A DNA stretch of 9,778 nucleotides, taken from a bacterium (GTDB lineage: Bacteria > UBA9089 > CG2-30-40-21 > SBAY01). Both the position numbers and the translations under genes were made by a program. The DNA lies in assembly GCA_030018635.1 (NCBI GenBank), contig JASEHU010000059.1, positions 1-9,778 of the forward strand, written 5' to 3'. Shown here piece after piece: positions 1-6,911 of this stretch (position 1 is the stretch's first letter; the number at the start of each line of letters is the position of its first letter). Below the pieces are notes generated by a model. That model had not been told where the DNA came from, did no database searches, and worked only from the letters and a program-made list of their open reading frames with translations.

Positions 1-55
1 TTTTTATACTTTTTTAGATGCCTCACTATAATTAAGCTATAATAGGACACCACCA

Positions 56-116
56 GTAATCAGGTAATTGGGTGAATCAGGTAATTAATTACCCAGTTAC
101 TCAATTACCTGATTAC
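56..116. repeat. Palindromic GGTAATTG-type repeat overlapping the 3' end of the surface-protein gene
   Basis: Bases 56-73 (GTAATCAGGTAATTGGGT) pair with 99-116 as an 18-bp inverted repeat with one mismatch, and the core holds a perfect 12-bp palindrome GTAATTAATTAC (81-92). The right arm runs into the coding region: the last two codons (ATC AGG) and the TAA stop of the large surface protein lie inside it. A related palindrome sits at 6338-6398; the 21-base segments at 97-117 and 6372-6392 differ at a single base. There is no U-run downstream on the minus strand, so it is not a classical intrinsic terminator, although the RNA hairpin could protect the 3' end. Bases 1-55 hold nothing I recognise. 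Confidence 0.85.
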
Positions 117-3100
117 CACTACTCTTCCCGTTACCTTCTCATTCCTATCATTAATGATAAGATAGATATATACCCCACTTGCACATGGATTACCTGCTTG
201 ATTATTTCCATCCCAGTGAGCTTCATTAGTCTCACCCGTCTTCTCATCTACTAACTCACCTGCTAAGTTAACTATCTTCAAGTTCCAGTATGATGTTAGG
301 TTTTTAAATGTAACATATTTACCTGCATGTATAGTAGTTGGTTTAAATGGATTTGGATATACCTGGACATTAGATAAATTTGGTGCTACAAGACTGCCTA
401 TGGCATAGATAGAAAAATGGGTAATGTTGTATGCTATGATTCTATTATTAACGGTATCTACTTCTTGTCTATCAGAGGCTAATTCCCAGGTAGAGCCATT
501 ATAGTAGAATATCCTTAGCCTACTTTCATCTAATCCTTTTACTTCTTCATCAGTGTAAGTTAGTGTAATACTTCCTTTAATCTCTAATTTAGTCTCAGGA
601 GCAGTAACTACCTTAACTTCAATCACAACTGGAGTCACATCTTGTGGTATATTAGGGGGTGGCGGTGTGTTAGGAATAGTAACCTTCTTTATCTCTACAT
701 ACGCATCCTGGTTAGGTGAACCTTTCTCAATTACTACAATCGCCTTTTCATCCGCTGATTTAATCACAATATCATCATTAGAACCCTTAGGTACATTTAT
801 TACCTTTAGATTAAATAGATTACTTGTCCCTACCTTACCAGAACCTTCAATAGTAATAAATACATTCGTTCCAGTGCCATTGATAGTTACTGTTCCCTGC
901 CATGTACCACTACCAAAGGTAATTACTTTTGGAGTAATCGTACCTGATATGTTATGTAGAGTTAAAGTACCTGAATCATTATAGTCAACTAAATTATTTC
1001 CTACATCTAATGCCTTTATCTTAACATTAAATGGGATATTATCTGCTTTGGGTGAGGTAATATTATCAAATTCAAAATGGTCTAAAGTAGAGATAGGTTT
1101 AACATTTACTTTAACTTCATTAACATCGAACAAAATATTTGGGCTGTTTATATTCAGCATCTTAGTCATTCGATGTTTAGATGGATCAAAGTCAAATTTG
1201 ATGTAAGTCATTCCTGTATTCTTTACTTTAAATTCAATCTTAGCTAATACACCACTTCCAGAGACCTTACCTTCTAATAATCCACAGGCATAATCTATCC
1301 TACCAGGACTAAATTGAGATTTAATCACAGGTAGTGTCAAAGTACCAGTAGTGATATTGACTACCTCTAATAGATTAGCATCAAAGGATAATTGCATTTG
1401 ACATGCAGCTAAATCCTCTACATCCTCAAGCATTACCCTGACACTAAATGTAGCACCTACATAAGTATCAATTACTTCTGGAGTAAATGTAAGTTTAGTC
1501 TTAGCTGTTTTTACCGGTAGTTTGCTATGTGGAGCAGGTGCTGGTGGTGCGGGAGCAGGAGGAGCAGGTTGAGACTTAAAGAAACTCATCCGAAGAATCA
1601 TAAAGTCATCTATATTTATCTGGGTATCACCATTATAATTAGCCTCATCATTCCAGTTTGGTTGACCTTGAGAAGATTTATAAGCATTTCGTAAAACTAT
1701 AAAATCTTCAATGTCCACTACTCCATCGTTATTAGAATCACCATTTAAAAGGGTAAGGGTAGCGACTGTAGTTTTGGTGCCTGGGTAGACTCTTATCTCG
1801 GTGATAGTCCCAGGAGCTACACTAAAGGTATCAGCTTGCAAGGTATAAGTTCCTGGGATAATCTCTGGGAAAGAGTAATAACCACCTACGGTTGTATTTG
1901 TTGCTCCTACTCCTACAAGTGTAACTAAAATTCCCGCATTACTTCCTGTGCCTTTTGGAGGGTCAATGACTACATGTCCTTCCAGACTGCCATACTCAAA
2001 GATAGTTACCGTAGCTCCAGAGGTAGTAATCGGAATAGGTTGATTATCCCCATCTTTCAGCACTGTCCAGCGATTATTTTGGGCATCAAAGGCAAAGGAA
2101 ATGGTGGCCGTCCCTTTATCTTTAGCCTTAAATCTAATCCTGGCTAATATCCCTTCACCCGTAGCGGTGTTAGTTGCCGGGACTAATCCAAGACTATAAT
2201 CAATATATCCCAGGGTATTACTGGCAACATTGTAAAGTACCAGCTTATTAGGAGGAAACTCACCCGGGGTAATCTGGACAGATGGAGTTCCTGGCATATC
2301 ATCTAATACCTCTAAGAGATTTGGGTTAAAATTAATAGAAACATCCAATCCTGCTAAATTTACCACATCCTTTAACCAGACATCTAAAACAAACTCGTCG
2401 CCCTTAGTAACGATTTTACTATCAGGCTTAATCTCTAATCGGGTATTGCATAATACATTAAAGAATCCTGCAGCAGAGAAACCAGTTTTAAGACTATTAG
2501 CCATTACTGTCTTAGTTCCCCTTACTTGTAAAGGGAAAGTAAATGTAATTAAAAAAGTACCAGCAGCATTAGTAGTAACCATAGCAATAGTAGGAATAGT
2601 GCCAAATCTTATAACTATTAGCTCTGTAGAAAGATATCCCTGTCCGTCTATAGTAATAATAGTACCAACAGTACCAGATGTAGGAGATACAGTAATACTT
2701 ACAGGCAAAGGACCTTTTAACCAAGGAATATAGTCAATATTACCAGAAAAAATAGAAGTAGCAGGAGGATCATATCCCCACCAGTTATATTCTGCTGTCT
2801 GAGTACCAGGAGATATGTCTGTTTGAAGATTATAGGTTTGGTTATTGTAAATATTATTATAGATAAGTTCAACTACTTCTGATGATTTACAATAAATACC
2901 TATTCCATTACCATCTGGATTGCCAATACCACCACTATTATTTATAATAATATTGTAATCTCGGATAATATTATTAACAGATAAATCTAAGTAGATTCCT
3001 ACACCAATACCACCTGGTCCACCAGAACTAAACTTACCCCCTGTTCCTCCTGTCCCCCCTTTGTTCTCAGAGATAGTATTGCTACTAATGGTGGTATCAG

Positions 3101-4649
3101 TTGATAAGGAAAGATATATTCCAACACCACTACCTCCAGGTCCATCTCCATACCATACATCCATCCCTCCTTTTCCTCCTATATTATCTTTGATAATATT
3201 ATTCAATATATTAATTCTTGTTGAGGAGGTACTATATATTCCACATCCCAACCCTCCTTTTCCTGAATTAGAATTAGCCCAACCACTTGGTCCACCCATA
3301 CCTCCTTGATTATTCTCAATAGTGTTATAACTTATAGTACCATTATTACAGGATAGAAGATATATCCCACATCCAATATCACCTGCCTCACCTGGACTTT
3401 GGGCATTCCCTGTTTCACCATTATCTCCTTTTCCTCCCGTAATATAGTTGTCATTAATGATAAAATCCTGACAATTAATAAAAATAATCCTGCCTAAATT
3501 TGTAGAACCGGAACCAGTTAATGTTAAAGTTTGATTTTCAATAATGGTAGAAGCAACAATTCCATAATAATAATGAATTGGCTCACTATTCCAAGTATTG
3601 GTGGGATCGACAAGATTATCATAGCTATTTGTTTCAATGTAGATACCATATCCATTCCCAGGTGCACCGTTACCTTGGGTATTAAGATCTCCCCTTCCCC
3701 CTACTCCACCTATATTTTCAGAGATATTATTACTTATGACGATGTTTTTTGTTGATGAGGAAAGATATATTCCTGTTGATATTCCACCTTTCCCTCCTGG
3801 AGCATTTTGAGCACCATTTCCACCTTTTCCTCCAACCATAGTTGTTATCGTATTTCCTATAATAGTATTCCTTTCTGAAAATAAAAGATATATTCCACCC
3901 CCTATACCACCATTGCCTCCTGAACCTTGATCTCCACTATTTCCTCCTTCTCCACCGGTATTATCTTTTAGAGTATTGCCGATAATGGTATTTGTTCCTG
4001 AGTGATCCAAATAAATAGAAACTCCAATTCCACCATCTCCACCATTTTCTAATAATTTTCCTTTACTGTTTCCTCCTTTACCTCCAATATTATTAGAAAT
4101 AGTGTTTGTTCCAATAAAGATATTACTTGATAAAGAAAGATATATTCCACATCCAAGTTCACCTGGCTGAGGAGCATTACCATTACCATCAACTCCATTT
4201 TTTCCTTTATTATCCGTGATGATATTATGAGTGATTACAATTTCTGAAACATTATTTAGATATATACCTTGTTGAGCATACTGGATTAAACAATAGCTAA
4301 GTGTCCCTTTACTCTGATTACCACTAAACCTGATATTACTCCAATCACCAGATTGAGGAATATTTTTATTAGAAGTAAAGGTAATAGTTCCATTTGGAGT
4401 ACCAACTGCAATTAGTTCTCCATACGAAATTAATGAAGTACCAGTAGCAAATTTAACAATTACACCAGGCTCAACAATCAAGCTATTACCAGATTCTACA
4501 GTAACGGTATCAGTAACAATGTATGGACTATTGATTAACAGCCATGTTCCACTTTGAGTTCCACTTACAGTTGTAGCTGCTCCTACAATTGTTACATTAA
4601 TCATTAAGTTGATTATTAATAACATTCCTAAAACTACTTTCTTACTCAT
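105..4649 (-). CDS. Giant secreted surface protein: beta-helix, cohesin, dockerin, cohesin, FlgD-like C-terminus
   Basis: A 1514-residue protein with a signal peptide (lysines, then a hydrophobic core, cleavage probably after VGA near residue 24). Domain order: beta-helix entry segment (about 25-125, with the EPGVIVKF motif); about ten right-handed beta-helix modules with glycine-rich loops (about 125-625), closing with a YNWWG motif near 623; an IPT/TIG-like Ig fold (about 650-730); cohesin-like domain 1 (about 735-883); a carboxypeptidase-regulatory-type Ig domain (about 885-968); a dockerin-like domain with two EF-hand-like loops (about 969-1026); a Pro/Ala linker; cohesin-like domain 2 (about 1050-1184); an Ig-like domain (about 1187-1285); a linker region; and a FlgD-like or sorting-type C-terminus (about 1419-1514) starting at VYPNPF and ending GRVVVIR. 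It probably acts at the cell surface or outside the cell as an adhesin or scaffold; no catalytic domain is evident. The ATG follows the upstream stop directly (TAAATG), with GGAGG 11 nt before it, so translation is probably coupled. The stop codon lies in a palindromic repeat. Confidence 0.93.
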   Translation of the reverse strand: MSKKVVLGMLLIINLMINVTIVGAATTVSGTQSGTWLLINSPYIVTDTVTVESGNSLIVEPGVIVKFATGTSLISYGELIAVGTPNGTITFTSNKNIPQSGDWSNIRFSGNQSKGTLSYCLIQYAQQGIYLNNVSEIVITHNIITDNKGKNGVDGNGNAPQPGELGCGIYLSLSSNIFIGTNTISNNIGGKGGNSKGKLLENGGDGGIGVSIYLDHSGTNTIIGNTLKDNTGGEGGNSGDQGSGGNGGIGGGIYLLFSERNTIIGNTITTMVGGKGGNGAQNAPGGKGGISTGIYLSSSTKNIVISNNISENIGGVGGRGDLNTQGNGAPGNGYGIYIETNSYDNLVDPTNTWNSEPIHYYYGIVASTIIENQTLTLTGSGSTNLGRIIFINCQDFIINDNYITGGKGDNGETGNAQSPGEAGDIGCGIYLLSCNNGTISYNTIENNQGGMGGPSGWANSNSGKGGLGCGIYSTSSTRINILNNIIKDNIGGKGGMDVWYGDGPGGSGVGIYLSLSTDTTISSNTISENKGGTGGTGGKFSSGGPGGIGVGIYLDLSVNNIIRDYNIIINNSGGIGNPDGNGIGIYCKSSEVVELIYNNIYNNQTYNLQTDISPGTQTAEYNWWGYDPPATSIFSGNIDYIPWLKGPLPVSITVSPTSGTVGTIITIDGQGYLSTELIVIRFGTIPTIAMVTTNAAGTFLITFTFPLQVRGTKTVMANSLKTGFSAAGFFNVLCNTRLEIKPDSKIVTKGDEFVLDVWLKDVVNLAGLDVSINFNPNLLEVLDDMPGTPSVQITPGEFPPNKLVLYNVASNTLGYIDYSLGLVPATNTATGEGILARIRFKAKDKGTATISFAFDAQNNRWTVLKDGDNQPIPITTSGATVTIFEYGSLEGHVVIDPPKGTGSNAGILVTLVGVGATNTTVGGYYSFPEIIPGTYTLQADTFSVAPGTITEIRVYPGTKTTVATLTLLNGDSNNDGVVDIEDFIVLRNAYKSSQGQPNWNDEANYNGDTQINIDDFMILRMSFFKSQPAPPAPAPPAPAPHSKLPVKTAKTKLTFTPEVIDTYVGATFSVRVMLEDVEDLAACQMQLSFDANLLEVVNITTGTLTLPVIKSQFSPGRIDYACGLLEGKVSGSGVLAKIEFKVKNTGMTYIKFDFDPSKHRMTKMLNINSPNILFDVNEVKVNVKPISTLDHFEFDNITSPKADNIPFNVKIKALDVGNNLVDYNDSGTLTLHNISGTITPKVITFGSGTWQGTVTINGTGTNVFITIEGSGKVGTSNLFNLKVINVPKGSNDDIVIKSADEKAIVVIEKGSPNQDAYVEIKKVTIPNTPPPPNIPQDVTPVVIEVKVVTAPETKLEIKGSITLTYTDEEVKGLDESRLRIFYYNGSTWELASDRQEVDTVNNRIIAYNITHFSIYAIGSLVAPNLSNVQVYPNPFKPTTIHAGKYVTFKNLTSYWNLKIVNLAGELVDEKTGETNEAHWDGNNQAGNPCASGVYIYLIINDRNEKVTGRVVVIR

Positions 4650-6224
4650 TTATTCTATCTCCTCCTCTTTTGGAAATTTTGACTTTAATAATAATTGAAT
4701 CATATACTCCCCCTTTATCTTCTTCCATGTCTTACCTCCATTACTACTTGAGAAAAAAGACCGTCCATAATTATAAAAGTTGTCAATTGCTACACCTATA
4801 ATAGCATTCTCAATAACTTTTATTGTAATGGTATTTACCCCTCTTTTCAAAACTGTAGAACTAAATGGTCCAATTCTTACTGTCCTTAGTAGTCTTCCTT
4901 CAGGATAACAAAGCCCTTTGCAATTAACCTTCGATAATTCCTTACCATTAACACCAATTATTAAACTTCCTTCTTCTCTCCCCCCAAAAGTCAAATATAC
5001 CATAACTTCTTTAATCTCTGATATATCTCTGGTTATAATTAACTCCTTCTTAAGTAACTGGGAAGATGAATCTAATCGAGTAAAGTTACCACCATGCCAT
5101 GTTTCACTGCAATCTCTAATAATAACCCCATCTTTCGTTTCAACATATATCCCCGAAGATTTATATTGTTGCTGTTGAATCATTTTAGAAATAGCCTGGT
5201 GATTTGTCATTATAGAGAAAAAAACAAGTGGAACTAATGATAAAAGAAAATATTTATAGTTTCTTTCCAGAAGCCTTTTATATAAATAATAAAGAGTAAA
5301 GCCTCCAAATACAATAATAGGTGGAATAACAGGAACTCTATATCTTCCAACTACTAAGAAAATGATAACAGAAAAGCTATATGCAAAGATAAAAAAATAA
5401 AGTAAAAGATTTTTCCTCCATTGAGTTAGCGATAGAAACATTCCTGTAAGTCCTAAGATTGAAAAAAAACCAAAACTAGGTAGTAACTTCAAAATAGGCA
5501 CTATCTGCTTTATTTGGTCATAATCTACTTGATGAGGAACATCCCAGTCTCCCCAGAATAATAATATCTTTTTGAATAACAACTTTATGTACTCAATTGG
5601 TTTTGTTTTGATGAAATTTGAGACATCATGTATATAGAGATTTCGACCCTCTTCTTTCATTCTCTTCTGCAGTTTATCTAAATGTGGTTGACAAAGGTCA
5701 TACCAACCTTTTGAATGTTCATTATTCCCCAACCAAAATTGAAATTCACCTGCAGTAGTTATAAGAATAAACTTACCACTTTCAATATAATTCTTTATAG
5801 TTACAAGAGATATTGTAACTATAAAGGATGAAAGTATAATTCCACATCCAAGTATTGTCTTTTTTAGATTTTTTCTTTTTAATTCTATAAATATCCATAA
5901 TAAAACAAATGGTAAAAAAAGAATAGTATTAGGTTGAGATAAAATAGCAAGTCCTAAAAAGATTCCTCCAAGTATAAATTTCTTAGGAGATGGATTTTCT
6001 TTAGTTTTAATAAAAAGAAAAATAGCTATTATAGAAAAAGAAGTTGTAAGGGAAGAAGATAAGAGAATTTCCTCATAAAATACAAGAGTTCCACAGACCG
6101 CATAAAGAAAGGCGCTAATCATCCCAACTGGTCTGTTGAATATCCTTTTACTAATAAAATAGACTAATAAACAACTGAGTGTACTCAGTATAACTTGGAC
6201 TAATCTAGTATAGGGTTTCAACAA
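4650..6224 (-). CDS. Membrane glycosyltransferase-like protein (GT39/PMT type), N-terminally truncated, with C-terminal beta-domain
   Basis: A 524-residue polytopic membrane protein. Hydrophobic helices fill about 8-145 and 230-345. The loop between them carries a WLGNNEHSKGWY segment (about 163-173), and a later RYRVPV motif lies near 291; both are typical of undecaprenyl- or dolichyl-phosphate-sugar-dependent transferases of the GT39/ArnT superfamily. The tail (about 355-524) looks like a soluble beta-rich domain and contains SSSNGGKTW (near 492-500), close to an Asp-box (S-x-D-x-G-x-T-W) with Asp replaced by Asn. Family members normally have roughly 80-100 more residues at the N-terminus, including the first helix and a catalytic acidic loop; here RLVQVILSTL, normally well inside the protein, is at residues 7-16. 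The start is TTG with no visible Shine-Dalgarno, an in-frame TGA lies five codons upstream, and the first codons fall inside a palindromic element. It is probably a 5'-truncated, possibly non-functional gene. Confidence 0.75.
   Translation of the reverse strand: MLKPYTRLVQVILSTLSCLLVYFISKRIFNRPVGMISAFLYAVCGTLVFYEEILLSSSLTTSFSIIAIFLFIKTKENPSPKKFILGGIFLGLAILSQPNTILFLPFVLLWIFIELKRKNLKKTILGCGIILSSFIVTISLVTIKNYIESGKFILITTAGEFQFWLGNNEHSKGWYDLCQPHLDKLQKRMKEEGRNLYIHDVSNFIKTKPIEYIKLLFKKILLFWGDWDVPHQVDYDQIKQIVPILKLLPSFGFFSILGLTGMFLSLTQWRKNLLLYFFIFAYSFSVIIFLVVGRYRVPVIPPIIVFGGFTLYYLYKRLLERNYKYFLLSLVPLVFFSIMTNHQAISKMIQQQQYKSSGIYVETKDGVIIRDCSETWHGGNFTRLDSSSQLLKKELIITRDISEIKEVMVYLTFGGREEGSLIIGVNGKELSKVNCKGLCYPEGRLLRTVRIGPFSSTVLKRGVNTITIKVIENAIIGVAIDNFYNYGRSFFSSSNGGKTWKKIKGEYMIQLLLKSKFPKEEEIE
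4661..4665 (-). promoter_or_regulatory. Ribosome binding site of the surface-protein gene, embedded in the upstream ORF
   Basis: GGAGG lies 11 nt before the ATG at 4649 and inside the Glu-rich last codons (KEEEIE) of the preceding gene. The TAA stop of that gene touches the ATG, an arrangement expected for termination-reinitiation coupling. This supports the chosen start. Confidence 0.75.
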
Positions 6225-6339
6225 TATACAGACAAATCATCTCAGGGTAGCCGCAGGCTTTAGCCTGCGTAAATACGCAACCTAAAGGTTGCGACTACCT
6301 CAAAATTATTGTATACATTTTAATGAAACGCTATACTAG
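6205..6339. mobile_element. Nested palindromic element (MITE- or REP-pair-like) containing the start of the glycosyltransferase ORF
   Basis: The ends form a 16-bp inverted repeat with one mismatch: CTAGTATAGGGTTTCA (6205-6220) against 6324-6339. Inside are two perfect 8-bp-stem hairpins, CGCAGGCT-tt-AGCCTGCG (6252-6269) and CGCAACCT-aa-AGGTTGCG (6276-6293), themselves enclosed by partly matching GGTAG/CTACC arms near 6246 and 6295. The whole segment of about 135 bp can fold into a branched hairpin. It carries no ORF and must have been moved in trans if mobile. I see no clear target duplication. The inner hairpin pair looks like a REP-type doublet, perhaps sitting inside a second element. Confidence 0.7.
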
Positions 6340-6398
6340 GTAATTGGTTCATTGGGTAATTGGATACCTAATTACTCAATTACCTAATTACCCAATCA
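6338..6398. repeat. Second GGTAATTG-type palindromic repeat, abutting the nested element
   Basis: Units of about 8 bp (GGTAATTG variants) run in one orientation from 6338 to about 6363 and in the inverted orientation from about 6366 to 6398, giving an imperfect hairpin. The segment 6372-6392 matches 97-117 at 20 of 21 bases. It begins within 2 bp of the right end of the nested palindromic element, so the two are fused head to tail. Confidence 0.8.
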
Positions 6399-6403
6399 TT
6401 CCC

Positions 6404-6549
6404 TTATCCCACAAATTTAAATATAGTCATAAGTACACTGATTAATGTTCCGACAAAGATAACACTTCCTACCATCCATTTAGTTTGAGAGATTATAAGT
6501 TTATGAATCCATCTATTCGTTCATTTACTCCAACATAGTCTTTTCCACT
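6404..6549 (-). pseudogene. Decayed gene for a small one-helix membrane protein
   Basis: No intact ORF exists here, but two adjacent frames give a sensible protein read 3'-ward on the minus strand. One frame reads GKDYVGVNERIDGFINL then stops. The next frame continues IISQTKWMVGSVIFVGTLISV and on through a hydrophobic helix to a TAA at 6404-6406. Together they resemble a widespread class of small proteins with an N-terminal RIDD-type coiled segment, a K/TKW motif and a single C-terminal membrane helix. One frameshift joins the two parts, and no start codon with a ribosome binding site is visible. The family assignment is from memory of the pattern and is uncertain. Confidence 0.4.
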
Positions 6550-6559
6550 TTTTAAATAG

Positions 6560-6600
6560 CTTTTCTCTGTCTACTCGGTGTATTCTCTGTGGTTTTCATT
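6560..6600. repeat. Short degenerate tandem repeat (CTCTGTG-type, about 10-bp period)
   Basis: On the minus strand the stretch reads as loosely repeated ACAGAGAA and CACCGAG units of about 10 bp. It resembles the dispersed CACAGAG-type repeats seen in many environmental bacterial genomes. No inverted partner is evident. It fills part of the gap between the decayed gene and the 3' end of rpsR. Confidence 0.4.
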
Positions 6601-6622
6601 CTTTATTTGGCAGTGTCTCAAT

Positions 6623-6889
6623 TTACTCTACCGTATATGGTAGAAGGGCTATATTTCTGGCTTGTTTGATCGTTTTACTTATAATCCGTTGATGTTTAGC
6701 ACAATTTTTGGTAATTCGTCTATGTAATATCTTTCCCCGGTCGGAGATATATCTTCTGATACCATCAATATCTTTGTAATCGATCACTTTTCCCTTATTT
6801 ATACAGAAATAACATTTTCTGCGTCGTTTTGGTGTCCATTCAGTATTATTTTGGGTTTTACTTTTGATTGGTTGTCTTTTCTTTATCAT
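6623..6889 (-). CDS. rpsR: 30S ribosomal protein S18
   Basis: 88 residues, a normal length for S18. Diagnostic segments are KRRRKCYFC (about 21-29), IDYKDIDGIRRYISDRGKI, RRITKNCAKHQR and the C-terminal ARNIALLPYTVE. The two cysteines of CYFC and the one before AKHQR suggest a zinc-binding (C+) form. S18 binds the 16S rRNA platform as a heterodimer with S6, encoded two genes upstream. The ATG is fixed by an in-frame TAG two codons before it. The nearest strong Shine-Dalgarno (AAAGGAGG, overlapping the ssb TAA) is unusually far, 16 nt from the ATG. The gap to ssb is 22 nt. The expected downstream partner rplI (L9) is missing. Confidence 0.97.
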   Translation of the reverse strand: MIKKRQPIKSKTQNNTEWTPKRRRKCYFCINKGKVIDYKDIDGIRRYISDRGKILHRRITKNCAKHQRIISKTIKQARNIALLPYTVE

Positions 6890-6911
6890 TAGCTATAAAA
6901 CTCTTCCTCCT

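Noticed and set aside
38..43. TATAAT on the plus strand as a promoter
   Set aside because: No acceptable -35 at 16-18 bp and no plus-strand gene downstream; expected by chance in AT-rich sequence.
45..54. GGACACCACC shared with the opposite strand at 9727-9736, as a window-flanking inverted repeat
   Set aside because: A 10-base match between two points of a 10-kb window is expected by chance, and the match does not extend.
72..254. Plus-strand ORF of 60 codons with a hydrophobic C-terminus
   Set aside because: It begins in the palindromic repeat and continues antisense to the conserved FlgD-like C-terminus, so it is a chance ORF.
667..984. Plus-strand ORF of 105 codons
   Set aside because: It lies wholly inside the large minus-strand gene, has no recognisable domain or ribosome binding site, and its composition is that of an antisense shadow.
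2446..3755. Several plus-strand ORFs of 74-95 codons opposite the beta-helix and IPT regions
   Set aside because: Pro-rich translations such as PPFPP arise from the complement of Gly codons. The opposite strand has a clear repeat-domain protein, so these are shadows.
2780..4290. Glycine-codon-rich periodic DNA as a CRISPR or non-coding repeat
   Set aside because: The periodicity is in the protein (GIYL and GGxGG modules), units vary at DNA level, and one continuous reading frame spans the region.
4918..5178. Plus-strand ORF of 86 codons inside the glycosyltransferase-like gene
   Set aside because: No family resemblance, no Shine-Dalgarno, and fully overlapped by a better-supported minus-strand gene.
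6628..6643. Perfect palindrome CTACC-GTATAT-GGTAG at the 3' end of rpsR as a terminator
   Set aside because: It is formed by the conserved LPYTV codons and is not followed by a U-run on the minus strand; termination here is unsupported.
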